Of a stretch of 33,537 nt of DNA, positions 8,117 to 15,824 are shown in pieces. This DNA is from Limimaricola soesokkakensis (GTDB taxonomy: Bacteria; Pseudomonadota; Alphaproteobacteria; Rhodobacterales; Rhodobacteraceae). Both the position numbers and the translations under genes were made by a program. The notes below the pieces were generated by a model. The model was not told where the DNA came from. It searched no databases and saw nothing but the letters and a program-made list of their open reading frames with translations. Location of the stretch: the NCBI RefSeq assembly GCF_900172345.1, contig NZ_FWFY01000018.1, positions 1 through 33,537 of the forward strand. Direction: 5' to 3'. Numbering within the stretch: the first letter of the stretch is position 1; each line of letters begins with the position of its first letter.

Positions 8117-10095
8117 CACGCCTCCACGCCTTGGGGGCGGCGCAGCGATCGCTGGGGCGCGCCGATGCGCATCCGGCGGTCGCTCAGCGACACGAAGCCG
8201 CCTGCCGCCATGCTCAGCGGGCCGAGCCAGATCAGCAGCGCCAGCGGGTGGTGGTAGAGCCGCACCACCCATTGCCCGCCATCATTCGGCTCGCCGATCG
8301 CGACGTAGAGGTTCGAGAGGACCACCGCCCGGATGCCGGCCTCCGTGGTGGTGTTGCGGCTCACCGTGTAGAAGCGGCGTTCCGAGGTCATGGCGGCGAA
8401 GGGCTCGCCGTCGCGCTCGATCGTGAACTGGCCCTGCTCGGCGATGAAGTTCTCGCCATTGAGTTGTTCGACCCGGTCGAGGCTGACCTCGTAGCCGGCC
8501 AGCGCCACCCGGTCGCCCGGCGACATGGAGAGAATCCGCTCCTCTTGGAAGGCGGTGACGCCGGTGATGCCCGCCACGAGAAGGCCGAGGCCCGCATGCG
8601 CCATCACCATCCCGTAGACCGAGCGCGGCACCTTGCGGGCTAGCGTCGCGCTGCGGCGCCAAGGTTCGCGAAACAGCCGGACCCAGAGCGCCAGCGCCCA
8701 GAGCGACGCGGCCACCAGCCATGCCGCGAGGCCGAATGCCGCGGCGGCGAAGGGATGCGCCCCGCCGCCAGCGACGAAGACCGCCAGCGCCACGACCAGC
8801 GCCACCGCCGCCGGCGGGCGCAGCTGGCCCAATGCCCGGCGCAGGCTGTCGCGCTTCCACCTCAGGATCGGGCCCACCGCGACGGCGACGAGAAGCGGGA
8901 TCATCAGCGGCACGAAGGTCTGGTTGAAATAGGGCGGGCCGACGGAGATCTTGTCGGGCCCCAGCAACTCGACGACCAGCGGGTAGAAGGTACCAACGAA
9001 GACCGTGCCGGCCGCCACCACGAGGAATATGTTGTTCAGGATCAGCCCGCCTTCGCGGCTGACCGGGGCGAACACGGCCGGCCGGTCGAAGGACCCGGCC
9101 CGCATGGCGAACAGCACCAGCCCGCCGCCGGTGGCGGCGAACAGGATCGCCAGAACCCCCATGCCCCGCGACGGATCGGTCGCGAAGGCGTGCACGCTGG
9201 TCAGGAGCCCCGAGCGCACCAGGAACGTCCCCACAAGGCTGAGCGAGAAGGTCAGGATCGCCAGCAGCACCGTCCAGACGATCAGCGTCTGTCGTCGCTC
9301 GACCACGAGCGCGGAATGCAGCAGCGCGGTGCCCACGATCCAAGGCATGAAGCTCGCGTTCTCGACCGGGTCCCAGAACCACCAGCCGCCCCAGCCCAGC
9401 TCGTAATAGGCCCAGAAGCTGCCCAGCGTGATGCCGATGGTCAAAAAGCACCATGCGGCGAGCACCCAAGGCCGCACGAAGCGCGCCCAGCTGGCATCGA
9501 CCTTGCCCTCGATCAGCGCGGCAATGGCGAAGGCGAAGGTCACCGAGAAGCCGACATAGCCGAGATAGAGAAACGGCGGGTGGATCGCGAGGCCCACATC
9601 CTGCAACAGCGGGTTCAGCTCCTGCCCGTCCGCGGGCGCCGGAGACACCCGCGCGAAGGGGTTGGAGGTAAAGATCATCAGCGCGAGGAACGCAGCCGAG
9701 ATCATGCCCTGCACAGCGAGGACGCGCGCCTTTAGCGTGGCGGGCAGGTTGTCGCCCCTGAGGCCCAGCGCCGCGCCGAACAGCGTCAGGATCAGCACCC
9801 ACAAGAGCAGCGATCCTTCGTGGTTGCCCCAGACGCCGGTCACCTTGAACAGCATCGGCATCGCGGAGTTCGAATGCATGACGACGACGCGCAGCGACAG
9901 GTCGGTGACCATGAAGGCGCGGACCAGCGCCGCGAAGGCGATGACGACGAAGCCCAGCTGCACCACAGCGGCGGCATCCGCAAACGACATGAGCTGGGTT
10001 TCGCCGCGCTTGGCGCCGATCAGGGGGACGACCGATTGCGCGAGCGCGATCATCAACGCCAGCACCAAGGCGAATAGTCCGATCTCCGCCACCAT
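8116..10095 (-). CDS. ccmF: Heme lyase CcmF/NrfE family
   Basis: This 659-residue polytopic membrane protein has the conserved tryptophan-rich WWD segment (WGGWWFWDPVENASFMPW) that binds heme in the CcmC/CcmF/NrfE superfamily, flanked by many hydrophobic helices. It is full length for CcmF. It joins heme to CxxCH cysteines at the periplasmic face. It is the first gene of a minus-strand operon, divergent from the cytochrome b/18-heme pair. ccmA-E, which deliver heme, are not in the window. Whether this copy is the cell's housekeeping ccmF or an NrfE-like dedicated paralogue cannot be decided without the rest of the genome. Confidence 0.95.
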   Translation of the reverse strand: MVAEIGLFALVLALMIALAQSVVPLIGAKRGETQLMSFADAAAVVQLGFVVIAFAALVRAFMVTDLSLRVVVMHSNSAMPMLFKVTGVWGNHEGSLLLWVLILTLFGAALGLRGDNLPATLKARVLAVQGMISAAFLALMIFTSNPFARVSPAPADGQELNPLLQDVGLAIHPPFLYLGYVGFSVTFAFAIAALIEGKVDASWARFVRPWVLAAWCFLTIGITLGSFWAYYELGWGGWWFWDPVENASFMPWIVGTALLHSALVVERRQTLIVWTVLLAILTFSLSLVGTFLVRSGLLTSVHAFATDPSRGMGVLAILFAATGGGLVLFAMRAGSFDRPAVFAPVSREGGLILNNIFLVVAAGTVFVGTFYPLVVELLGPDKISVGPPYFNQTFVPLMIPLLVAVAVGPILRWKRDSLRRALGQLRPPAAVALVVALAVFVAGGGAHPFAAAAFGLAAWLVAASLWALALWVRLFREPWRRSATLARKVPRSVYGMVMAHAGLGLLVAGITGVTAFQEERILSMSPGDRVALAGYEVSLDRVEQLNGENFIAEQGQFTIERDGEPFAAMTSERRFYTVSRNTTTEAGIRAVVLSNLYVAIGEPNDGGQWVVRLYHHPLALLIWLGPLSMAAGGFVSLSDRRMRIGAPQRSLRRPQGVEA

Positions 10096-10416
10096 CGCCG
10101 ATCACCCCCGATCCTTCGGCGGCGCCTGACGTCGGCTTTGCTATGCTTTGCCGGTCGTCGAGGCCACGCAAGGTGGCGCTCCGAAGGTTCCTCCCGACCG
10201 GAGCGCATGAGGGCATTCTTCGCCCATAACGAAGTTTTGTCCAGAAATCCGGCTTGAAGCTGCGCATTTTTGCGCCAGTTTCCGCCGCGACCCGGCTGCC
10301 CGCGCGCGTAAACCCGCCGGAATCGGAACATCGACACGGCCGAAGTGGCGCGGCCCGCGCAGAGCCATTACGCGGCGTCGGTCGATATCACATGTTCCCT
10401 GCCCCGAGGCCCGTAG
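10096..10416. promoter_or_regulatory. Divergent intergenic region between ccmF and the cytochrome b gene
   Basis: These 321 bases separate the outward-facing ccmF operon and cytochrome b/18-heme operon, so both promoters should lie here. I see no confident -35/-10 pair and no clean FNR box (TTGAT-N4-ATCAA). A CGAGG at about 10404-10408 can act as ribosome-binding site for the ATG at 10417. There is no supportable gene here. Confidence 0.45.
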
Positions 10417-11340
10417 ATGACTGCAACACTCGTCGGAACTGCCGGAGTGAATCCGGGTGCCAGCCCGTCTGGCGGAGAGACAGCCGAGCCGAAGAGCAAG
10501 AAACAGAAGGCCCCGCGGCGGCCCTCTGGCGCGTTCGAGCTGCCGGTGATGCTGACGCTCTCCTTCCTCGTTCTCGGCTATGCCTGGACCCGGCGCCTCG
10601 AGGGGGATCTCACGGCCGAGACGGGCTTGGGATATTTCCTCGGGATCGGCGGCGCGCTGGCGATGCTGACCCTGCTGCTCTACCCGCTGCGCAAGCGGTT
10701 CGCCGGGCTGCGCTTCATTGGCAATGTCCGCAACTGGTTCAGGATCCACATGATGCTGGGCATCATCGGCCCGGTGCTGATCATCCTGCACTCCAACTTC
10801 ACGCTCGGGTCGCTCAACAGCACGATGGCCCTCTTTGCCATGCTGGTGGTGGCGGGAAGCGGCCTGATCGGACGCCTGTTCTATTCGCGCATCCACAAGG
10901 GACTCTACGGGCGGCGGGCCTCGGTGCGGGAATACCTGAACGACATGGAGGACCTCAAACACGAGTTCGACACGGACATGCCCGATCCGTCATGGCTCCT
11001 GGAGACGTTGAAGGACTACGAGGCGCGCCGCCTGACCCAGTCGCAGGATCTGTGGTCGAACCTCCATCGCACGATCACCGGACCGGTCTCGCGCTATCGG
11101 CTGCGGCGCGACGTGATGCGGCGCTACGCCCAGCTGCTCGGACGCAAGGACGGCCCCAGGCGCGACCGCAGCGCCTTGGTGAAGCAGCATCTCGACAGCT
11201 ATCTCTATGCCGTCGCGCGGGCCCAGTCCTTCGCGCTGTATGAGCGGCTGTTCGCGCTCTGGCACCTGTTTCATCTTCCGCTGTTCGTGATCCTCGTCTT
11301 TGCTGCTATCGTGCATGTCGTGGGGGTTCATCTGTATTGA
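10417..11340 (+). CDS. Five-helix membrane cytochrome b-like protein
   Basis: The protein has 307 residues. After a charged, Lys/Arg-rich N-terminus (about 25-36) come helices at about 41-57, 70-90, 110-127, 135-153 and 278-303. Two helices each carry a His pair spaced by 14: H111/H125 and H286/H300. This is the arrangement used by ferric-reductase/NOX-like and other four-His cytochromes b to hold two stacked b hemes. A hydrophilic loop of about 120 residues lies between helices 4 and 5. No FAD/NADPH domain is attached; the nearby minus-strand flavoprotein could supply it. The TGA is followed directly by the ATG of the 18-heme gene. Likely role: transfer of electrons across the inner membrane to that cytochrome (inferred). 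Confidence 0.72.
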   Translation: MTATLVGTAGVNPGASPSGGETAEPKSKKQKAPRRPSGAFELPVMLTLSFLVLGYAWTRRLEGDLTAETGLGYFLGIGGALAMLTLLLYPLRKRFAGLRFIGNVRNWFRIHMMLGIIGPVLIILHSNFTLGSLNSTMALFAMLVVAGSGLIGRLFYSRIHKGLYGRRASVREYLNDMEDLKHEFDTDMPDPSWLLETLKDYEARRLTQSQDLWSNLHRTITGPVSRYRLRRDVMRRYAQLLGRKDGPRRDRSALVKQHLDSYLYAVARAQSFALYERLFALWHLFHLPLFVILVFAAIVHVVGVHLY

Positions 11341-12723
11341 ATGTACCTTGTTAGCAGCATAACGCTCCGCGCCGTCCGCCAGGTTCTGGCCGGGGTCTTC
11401 CTGCTGCTGATGCCCACCCCCTCCCTCGCGCAATCCCTGCTCGAACGGCTGGTCATGCCGGGCGATCTCATCGAAGGGCATGCCGAGCTGGAGGACGACT
11501 GCTCGAACTGCCATGTCTCCTTCTCGGAGGAAGGCGAATCCGAGCTCTGCCTCGACTGCCACGAATTGGTCGATCGCGACATCGCCGAGCGCCGTGGCTT
11601 TCACGGCCGCAGGCAGGAGGTTCTGGAGCAGGAATGCCGATACTGCCATACCGACCATGATGGGCGCGACGCAGATATCGTGCAGCTCGACACGGAAACC
11701 TTCGACCACACCGATACCGATTTCATGCTCGAAGGCGCGCATGCGATCCTGCCCTGCGCCTCCTGCCACGCGGACGAGGCGAAGTTTCGTGACGCGCCGA
11801 ACGACTGTGTCGGATGCCACGAGGAGGACCAGCCGCATCAGGGGCGCCTCGGCACCGACTGCGCCGCCTGCCATGAGGAGACCGGCTGGGCCGAGCTGAA
11901 GCCCTTCGACCATTCCGAGACCGGCTTCGCGCTCGCGGGCGCGCATGCGGAGGTGACCTGCACGTCCTGCCATGTCGGCGAGGTCTATGAGGGGCTGCCC
12001 ACGGATTGCATCGGCTGTCACCAGATACAGGACGTGCATGCGGGGCGGTTCGGCGAGGAATGCGACACCTGCCACGTGGTCGAGGCCTGGACCGAGGTCA
12101 GGTTCGAGCACGACCGCGACACCGAGTTCAGCCTGGTCGGTGCCCATGAGGACGCGGCTTGCGAAGCCTGTCACGCGACGAACGCCTTCGCCGAGGATCT
12201 CGCCACCGATTGCTTCGGCTGCCACGAGGCCGATGACGCGCATGAGGGTCAGCTCGGCGAGGCCTGCGACACCTGCCACGCGCCAGCCGGATGGGCCGTC
12301 GATGTCGCCTTCGACCACGACATCACCCGCTTTCCCCTGCTCGGGCTGCACACGCTCGTCCCCTGCGAGGGCTGCCATCTCGACCCCGCCTTCCGCTCGG
12401 CCGAGCCTTCCTGCGCGAGCTGCCATCAGGATGACGACATCCACGAGGGAAGCCTCTCCGACCAGTGCGAGACCTGCCACAACCCGAATGGCTGGGAGTT
12501 CTGGACCTTCGACCACGACACCGAAACCGACTTCGCCCTAACCGGCGCGCATCAGGGCGTGAGCTGCGGCTCCTGCCATACCCAGGCCGCAGCCGCGAGC
12601 CTGGCGATCTCCCAGGATTGCGTGTTGTGCCATGCCGAGGACGACGTCCATGACGGGCGGTTCGGAAAGAACTGCAGCTCCTGCCACGACACGCAGAGCT
12701 TCGAGGACGCCCGGCTGCGATGA
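11341..12723 (+). CDS. 18-heme periplasmic/extracytoplasmic c-type cytochrome
   Basis: This 460-residue protein has a signal peptide (cleavage after SLA, residue 30) and eighteen CxxCH motifs. Three are N-terminal (about residues 54-103). The other fifteen lie in five triheme repeats starting near residues 121, 189, 255, 324 and 390, with periods of 66-69. Each repeat reads F-[DE]-H, G-x-H, CxxCH, CxxCH, H-x-G, CxxCH. This gives exactly three extra His for three hemes, and the N-terminal part also offers three (EGH, GFH, TDH). All hemes could therefore be bis-His ligated. The gene abuts the cytochrome b stop (TGAATG). It probably accepts electrons from that protein and passes them toward the outer membrane; the direction is not shown by sequence. 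Confidence 0.9.
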   Translation: MYLVSSITLRAVRQVLAGVFLLLMPTPSLAQSLLERLVMPGDLIEGHAELEDDCSNCHVSFSEEGESELCLDCHELVDRDIAERRGFHGRRQEVLEQECRYCHTDHDGRDADIVQLDTETFDHTDTDFMLEGAHAILPCASCHADEAKFRDAPNDCVGCHEEDQPHQGRLGTDCAACHEETGWAELKPFDHSETGFALAGAHAEVTCTSCHVGEVYEGLPTDCIGCHQIQDVHAGRFGEECDTCHVVEAWTEVRFEHDRDTEFSLVGAHEDAACEACHATNAFAEDLATDCFGCHEADDAHEGQLGEACDTCHAPAGWAVDVAFDHDITRFPLLGLHTLVPCEGCHLDPAFRSAEPSCASCHQDDDIHEGSLSDQCETCHNPNGWEFWTFDHDTETDFALTGAHQGVSCGSCHTQAAAASLAISQDCVLCHAEDDVHDGRFGKNCSSCHDTQSFEDARLR

Positions 12724-12739
12724 TCGGCGGGGCCGCGTG

Positions 12740-12758
12740 GCGGCGGGCCTTCCGCCGC
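12740..12758 (+). terminator. Hairpin after the 18-heme cytochrome gene
   Basis: A perfect 7-bp stem (GCGGCGG / CCGCCGC) with a 5-base loop lies 16 bases after the stop. No T-run follows, so it is a weak candidate for an intrinsic terminator or mRNA-stabilising hairpin. Confidence 0.35.
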
Positions 12759-12961
12759 TCCTGACAGAATGGCGCGAGAGCCGTTGCCAATAGGCGGGTC
12801 TGCTCGGGGAGGGACGTTTCCAGCCCGGAAGTACCGGCAATTCGGCAGCGCCGGGCACCCGCCAAGCGTTGCCGTTTCGGCATCGGCCTAGGCGGAATTC
12901 TCTTCTTTATTGGATCACCCTGCGGCTCGATAGTCGCCTTGTGACCCGGAGGAGCACCCCC

Positions 12962-13303
12962 ATGGCCTATGTGATCGCGGAGCCCTGCATCGACATCAAG
13001 GATGGCGCCTGCACGCTGGCCTGCCCGGCGGACTGCATCTACGAAGGCGGGCGGATGTTCTACATCCACCCCGAAGAATGCATCAATTGCGGGCTGTGCC
13101 TGTCGATCTGCCCGGTCGACGCGATCCATTACGACCGGGAACTGCCAGAGGCCGCGCGCCCCTTCGAGGCCATCAACCGCGAATTCTTCGGCGCGGAGGT
13201 CAGCGGCCTCGGCGATCCCGGCGGCTGGGACAAGTCGGTCTCGACCGATGCGGACCACCCTCTCGTCGCGGCCTATCCGAAATCCGAACGCCAGACAGCC
13301 TGA
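12962..13303 (+). CDS. fdxA: 7Fe ([3Fe-4S][4Fe-4S]) ferredoxin
   Basis: GGAGGAG lies about eight bases before the ATG at 12962 and sets this start (113 aa) over the upstream in-frame ATG. Cysteines fall at 9, 17, 21, 25, 40, 43, 46 and 50. This is the Azotobacter FdI pattern shifted by one: C9, C17 and C50 for a 3Fe-4S cluster, C21, C40, C43 and C46 for a 4Fe-4S cluster. The C-terminal extension (to residue 113) is typical of FdxA-type proteins. It is the first gene of a plus-strand operon, seven bases before the DapA-family gene. It probably serves an oxidoreductase whose identity is not evident; the FAD oxidoreductase of the convergent operon is one possible partner (inferred). Confidence 0.85.
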   Translation: MAYVIAEPCIDIKDGACTLACPADCIYEGGRMFYIHPEECINCGLCLSICPVDAIHYDRELPEAARPFEAINREFFGAEVSGLGDPGGWDKSVSTDADHPLVAAYPKSERQTA

Positions 13304-13310
13304 GGTGCAG

Positions 13311-14198
13311 ATGTTCCCCAAACGACCGCGCGGCGTCATCGCCGCGATCGCCACCGCCCTGACCGAGGACGGACGCCCCGATCCGGCGCCGATGCTGCGC
13401 CACGCGCGCTGGCTTCTGGACAATGGCTGCGACGCGCTCAACCTTCTCGGCACCACCGGCGAGGCCAGCTCACTGCCCGCTTCGGCGCGGATGGATCTGA
13501 TGAGCGATCTCGCCCGCGAGATCGCTCCCGCCCGCATGATGGTCGGCACCGGCTGCCCGGATCTCGCCACCACCGTGACTCTGACCCGACACGCGGCCGA
13601 GCTGGGCTTTGCCGCGGCGCTGGTGCTGCCGCCCTATTACTACAAGGGCGTCGACGAGGCCGGGCTGCACGCGTATTTCGAGCGGCTGATCGAGGCGACG
13701 GCGGACCGGCCAATCCCGATCTATCTCTACAATTTCCCGCAGATGACCGGGCTGCGCTTCGAGCCGGGCTTCGCGGCCTGGCTCAAGGCCAGCTTTCCGG
13801 ACCGGATCGCCGGGGCCAAGGACAGCTCGGGCGATCTCGACTACGCCGCCGAACTGGCGCGGATCGGGGGTTTCGACGTGTTTCCGAGCGACGAGGCTGC
13901 GCTCGCGCAGTGCGAGGCGCGCGGCTTTGCGGGCTGCATCTCGGCCACCGTCAATCTCACCGCGCCGCTGGCGCAGCGGCTTTGGACCGACCCCGCGGAC
14001 GCCGCCCTTGCGAAAGAGGTCGGCCGCCGCCGCCGCGCCATCGCGGCAACGCCGCTGATCCCCAGCGTCAAGGCGTTGGTGGCGCGGCTGCACGACCTGC
14101 CGGGCTATGCCCGCGTGCTGCCGCCGCTTGCCCCGCTCACCGACGAACAGGCACGGGCCCTGCCCGGCCTGTCCCCACATGCCGCCGAGCCGGCCTGA
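13311..14198 (+). CDS. DapA-family aldolase/dehydratase
   Basis: GAGG sits five bases before the ATG at 13311, giving 295 residues, normal for the family. The (beta/alpha)8 barrel hallmarks are present: GTTGE at 47-51, Tyr140 in YLYNFPQ, and Schiff-base Lys170 in GAKDSSGD. The family includes dihydrodipicolinate synthase, 2-keto-3-deoxy-sugar-acid dehydratases and 1-pyrroline-4-hydroxy-2-carboxylate deaminase. The next gene is an alpha-ketoglutaric-semialdehyde-type dehydrogenase. A reaction yielding that semialdehyde from a 2-keto-3-deoxy acid or a hydroxyproline intermediate is therefore more likely than lysine synthesis. The substrate is not determined. Confidence 0.82.
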   Translation: MFPKRPRGVIAAIATALTEDGRPDPAPMLRHARWLLDNGCDALNLLGTTGEASSLPASARMDLMSDLAREIAPARMMVGTGCPDLATTVTLTRHAAELGFAAALVLPPYYYKGVDEAGLHAYFERLIEATADRPIPIYLYNFPQMTGLRFEPGFAAWLKASFPDRIAGAKDSSGDLDYAAELARIGGFDVFPSDEAALAQCEARGFAGCISATVNLTAPLAQRLWTDPADAALAKEVGRRRRAIAATPLIPSVKALVARLHDLPGYARVLPPLAPLTDEQARALPGLSPHAAEPA

Positions 14199-14231
14199 GC
14201 GACAATTTTCCAGAACGACAGGACAGACCAG

Positions 14232-15686
14232 ATGAAGATGAACGACGTGACCAAGCAGCACCGCAACCTGATCGCGGGCGAATGGGTCGAGGGCGCGGAC
14301 GTCAACGAGAACCGCAACCCCGCCAATACCGACGAGATCGTGGGGCTTTATGCCCGCGCCTCCAAGGACGACGCCAAGCGCGCCATCGCCGCGGCCCGCG
14401 CCGCCTTTCCGGCCTGGAGCCGCTCCGGTCCGCAGCAGCGCCATGACCTGCTGAAGAAGGTCTCGGATACCATCGCCGCACGCGCCGAGGAGCTCGGTGA
14501 GCTCTTGGCCCGCGAGGAGGGCAAGACCTTCGCCGAGGCCAAGGGCGAGGTGATGCGCGCCTCCCAGGTCTTCGGCTTCTTCGCGGGCGAGACGCTGCGC
14601 CAGACCGGCGACGCGATCGATAGCGTGCGCCCCGGCGTCGAGGTCATGGTGCAGCGCGAGGCGCTGGGCGTGATCGGGCTGATCACCCCGTGGAACTTCC
14701 CCATCGCGATCCCGGCCTGGAAGATCGCCCCGGCACTGGCCTATGGCAACTGCGTGGTCCTGAAGCCCGCCGACCTGACGCCGGGCTGCGCCTGGGCGCT
14801 GGCCGAGATCCTGCACGAGGCGGGCGTGCCCGAGGGCGTGTTCAACCTCGTCATGGGTCGTGGCGCCGAGGTCGGCGCCGAGATCCTCGAAAACCCCGAG
14901 ATCGACGCGGTGAGCTTCACCGGCTCGGTCGAGACCGGGCGCATGGTCGCGGAGAAATGCGTGGCGCAGATGAAGAAGGTGCAGCTCGAGATGGGCGGCA
15001 AGAACCCTCTCGTGGTGCTCGACGACGCCGATCTCGACACGGCGGTGAACTGCGCGCTCAACGGCGCCTTCTTCTCGACCGGCCAGCGCTGCACCGCCTC
15101 GTCGCGGCTGATCGTGACCGAGGGCATCCATGATCGTTTCGTCGAAGCGCTGACCGAGAAGCTGCGCGCGCTCAAGGTCGGCGACCCGATGGACGGCGCG
15201 GTGCATATCGGCCCGGTGGTCGATGAGAACCAGCTCGAACAGAACAAGCGCTACGTGAAGATCGGTCAGGAGGAAGGCGCGACGCTGGTCTGCGGCGGCG
15301 AGGTGATCGAGGGCGCGACGCCCGGCCACTTCATGACGCCCGCGCTGTTCACCGGCACCACCAACGAGATGCGCATCAACCGCGAGGAAATCTTCGGCCC
15401 CGTCGCCACCGTCATCAAGGTCGCCGATTACGACGAGGCGCTGCGCGTGGCCAACGACACCGATTTCGGCCTCTCCGCCGGGATCTGCACCACCAGCCTC
15501 GGCCGCGCCGCGCATTTCCGCCGCCACGCCGAGGCCGGCATGGTGATGGTCAACCTGCCGACGGCGGGCGTCGATTACCACACGCCGTTCGGCGGGCGTA
15601 AGGGATCGAGCTATGGCCCGCGCGAACAGGGGCAATACGCGCGCGAATTCTACACCACGGTCAAGACCACCTACATCCAGGCCTGA
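14232..15686 (+). CDS. NAD(P)-dependent aldehyde dehydrogenase, probably alpha-ketoglutaric semialdehyde dehydrogenase
   Basis: The 484-residue aldehyde dehydrogenase is full length. TPWNFP (about 152-157), general base Glu253 (LEMGGKNP) and nucleophile Cys287 (STGQRCTA) are all present. The C-terminal block (PTAGVDYHTPFGGRKGSSYG) resembles dehydrogenases that oxidise alpha-ketoglutaric semialdehyde to 2-oxoglutarate in pentose-acid, glucarate or hydroxyproline pathways. AGGA lies eight bases before the ATG; a second ATG two codons later is possible. It ends the ferredoxin-DapA-ALDH operon, just before a strong terminator. The substrate assignment comes from the family and the DapA neighbour. 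Confidence 0.82.
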   Translation: MKMNDVTKQHRNLIAGEWVEGADVNENRNPANTDEIVGLYARASKDDAKRAIAAARAAFPAWSRSGPQQRHDLLKKVSDTIAARAEELGELLAREEGKTFAEAKGEVMRASQVFGFFAGETLRQTGDAIDSVRPGVEVMVQREALGVIGLITPWNFPIAIPAWKIAPALAYGNCVVLKPADLTPGCAWALAEILHEAGVPEGVFNLVMGRGAEVGAEILENPEIDAVSFTGSVETGRMVAEKCVAQMKKVQLEMGGKNPLVVLDDADLDTAVNCALNGAFFSTGQRCTASSRLIVTEGIHDRFVEALTEKLRALKVGDPMDGAVHIGPVVDENQLEQNKRYVKIGQEEGATLVCGGEVIEGATPGHFMTPALFTGTTNEMRINREEIFGPVATVIKVADYDEALRVANDTDFGLSAGICTTSLGRAAHFRRHAEAGMVMVNLPTAGVDYHTPFGGRKGSSYGPREQGQYAREFYTTVKTTYIQA

Positions 15687-15722
15687 CCGGCACGGCGTCA
15701 CCATCTCCTCCCGGTGGCTCCC

Positions 15723-15758
15723 GGCGCGCGCCCGCTCCCACGCGGCGCGCGCCTTTTT
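15723..15758 (+). terminator. Strong Rho-independent terminator after the aldehyde dehydrogenase
   Basis: A perfect 10-bp GC stem (GGCGCGCGCC at 15723-15732 and again at 15744-15753, self-complementary arms) with an 11-base loop is followed at once by TTTTT (15754-15758). It lies 36 bases after the ALDH stop and has no T-run for the opposite strand, so it serves the plus-strand operon. Confidence 0.92.
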
Positions 15759-15824
15759 GCCTGCGCCCGGTCACGCGGGCGCGGCCCCGGGCTCCGTGAC
15801 CCGCGACAGGCGGGAAGCGTGGGT

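Noticed and set aside
11480-11899. Plus-strand out-of-frame open frames inside the 18-heme gene
   Set aside because: They are Thr/Arg/Ala-rich shadows of the heme-protein frame and carry no CxxCH motifs or starts with ribosome-binding sites.
13470-15704. 744-codon minus-strand frame opposite the DapA-like and aldehyde dehydrogenase genes
   Set aside because: The plus-strand enzymes have all catalytic motifs and proper starts. The antisense product has no recognisable fold and is a GC-driven shadow.
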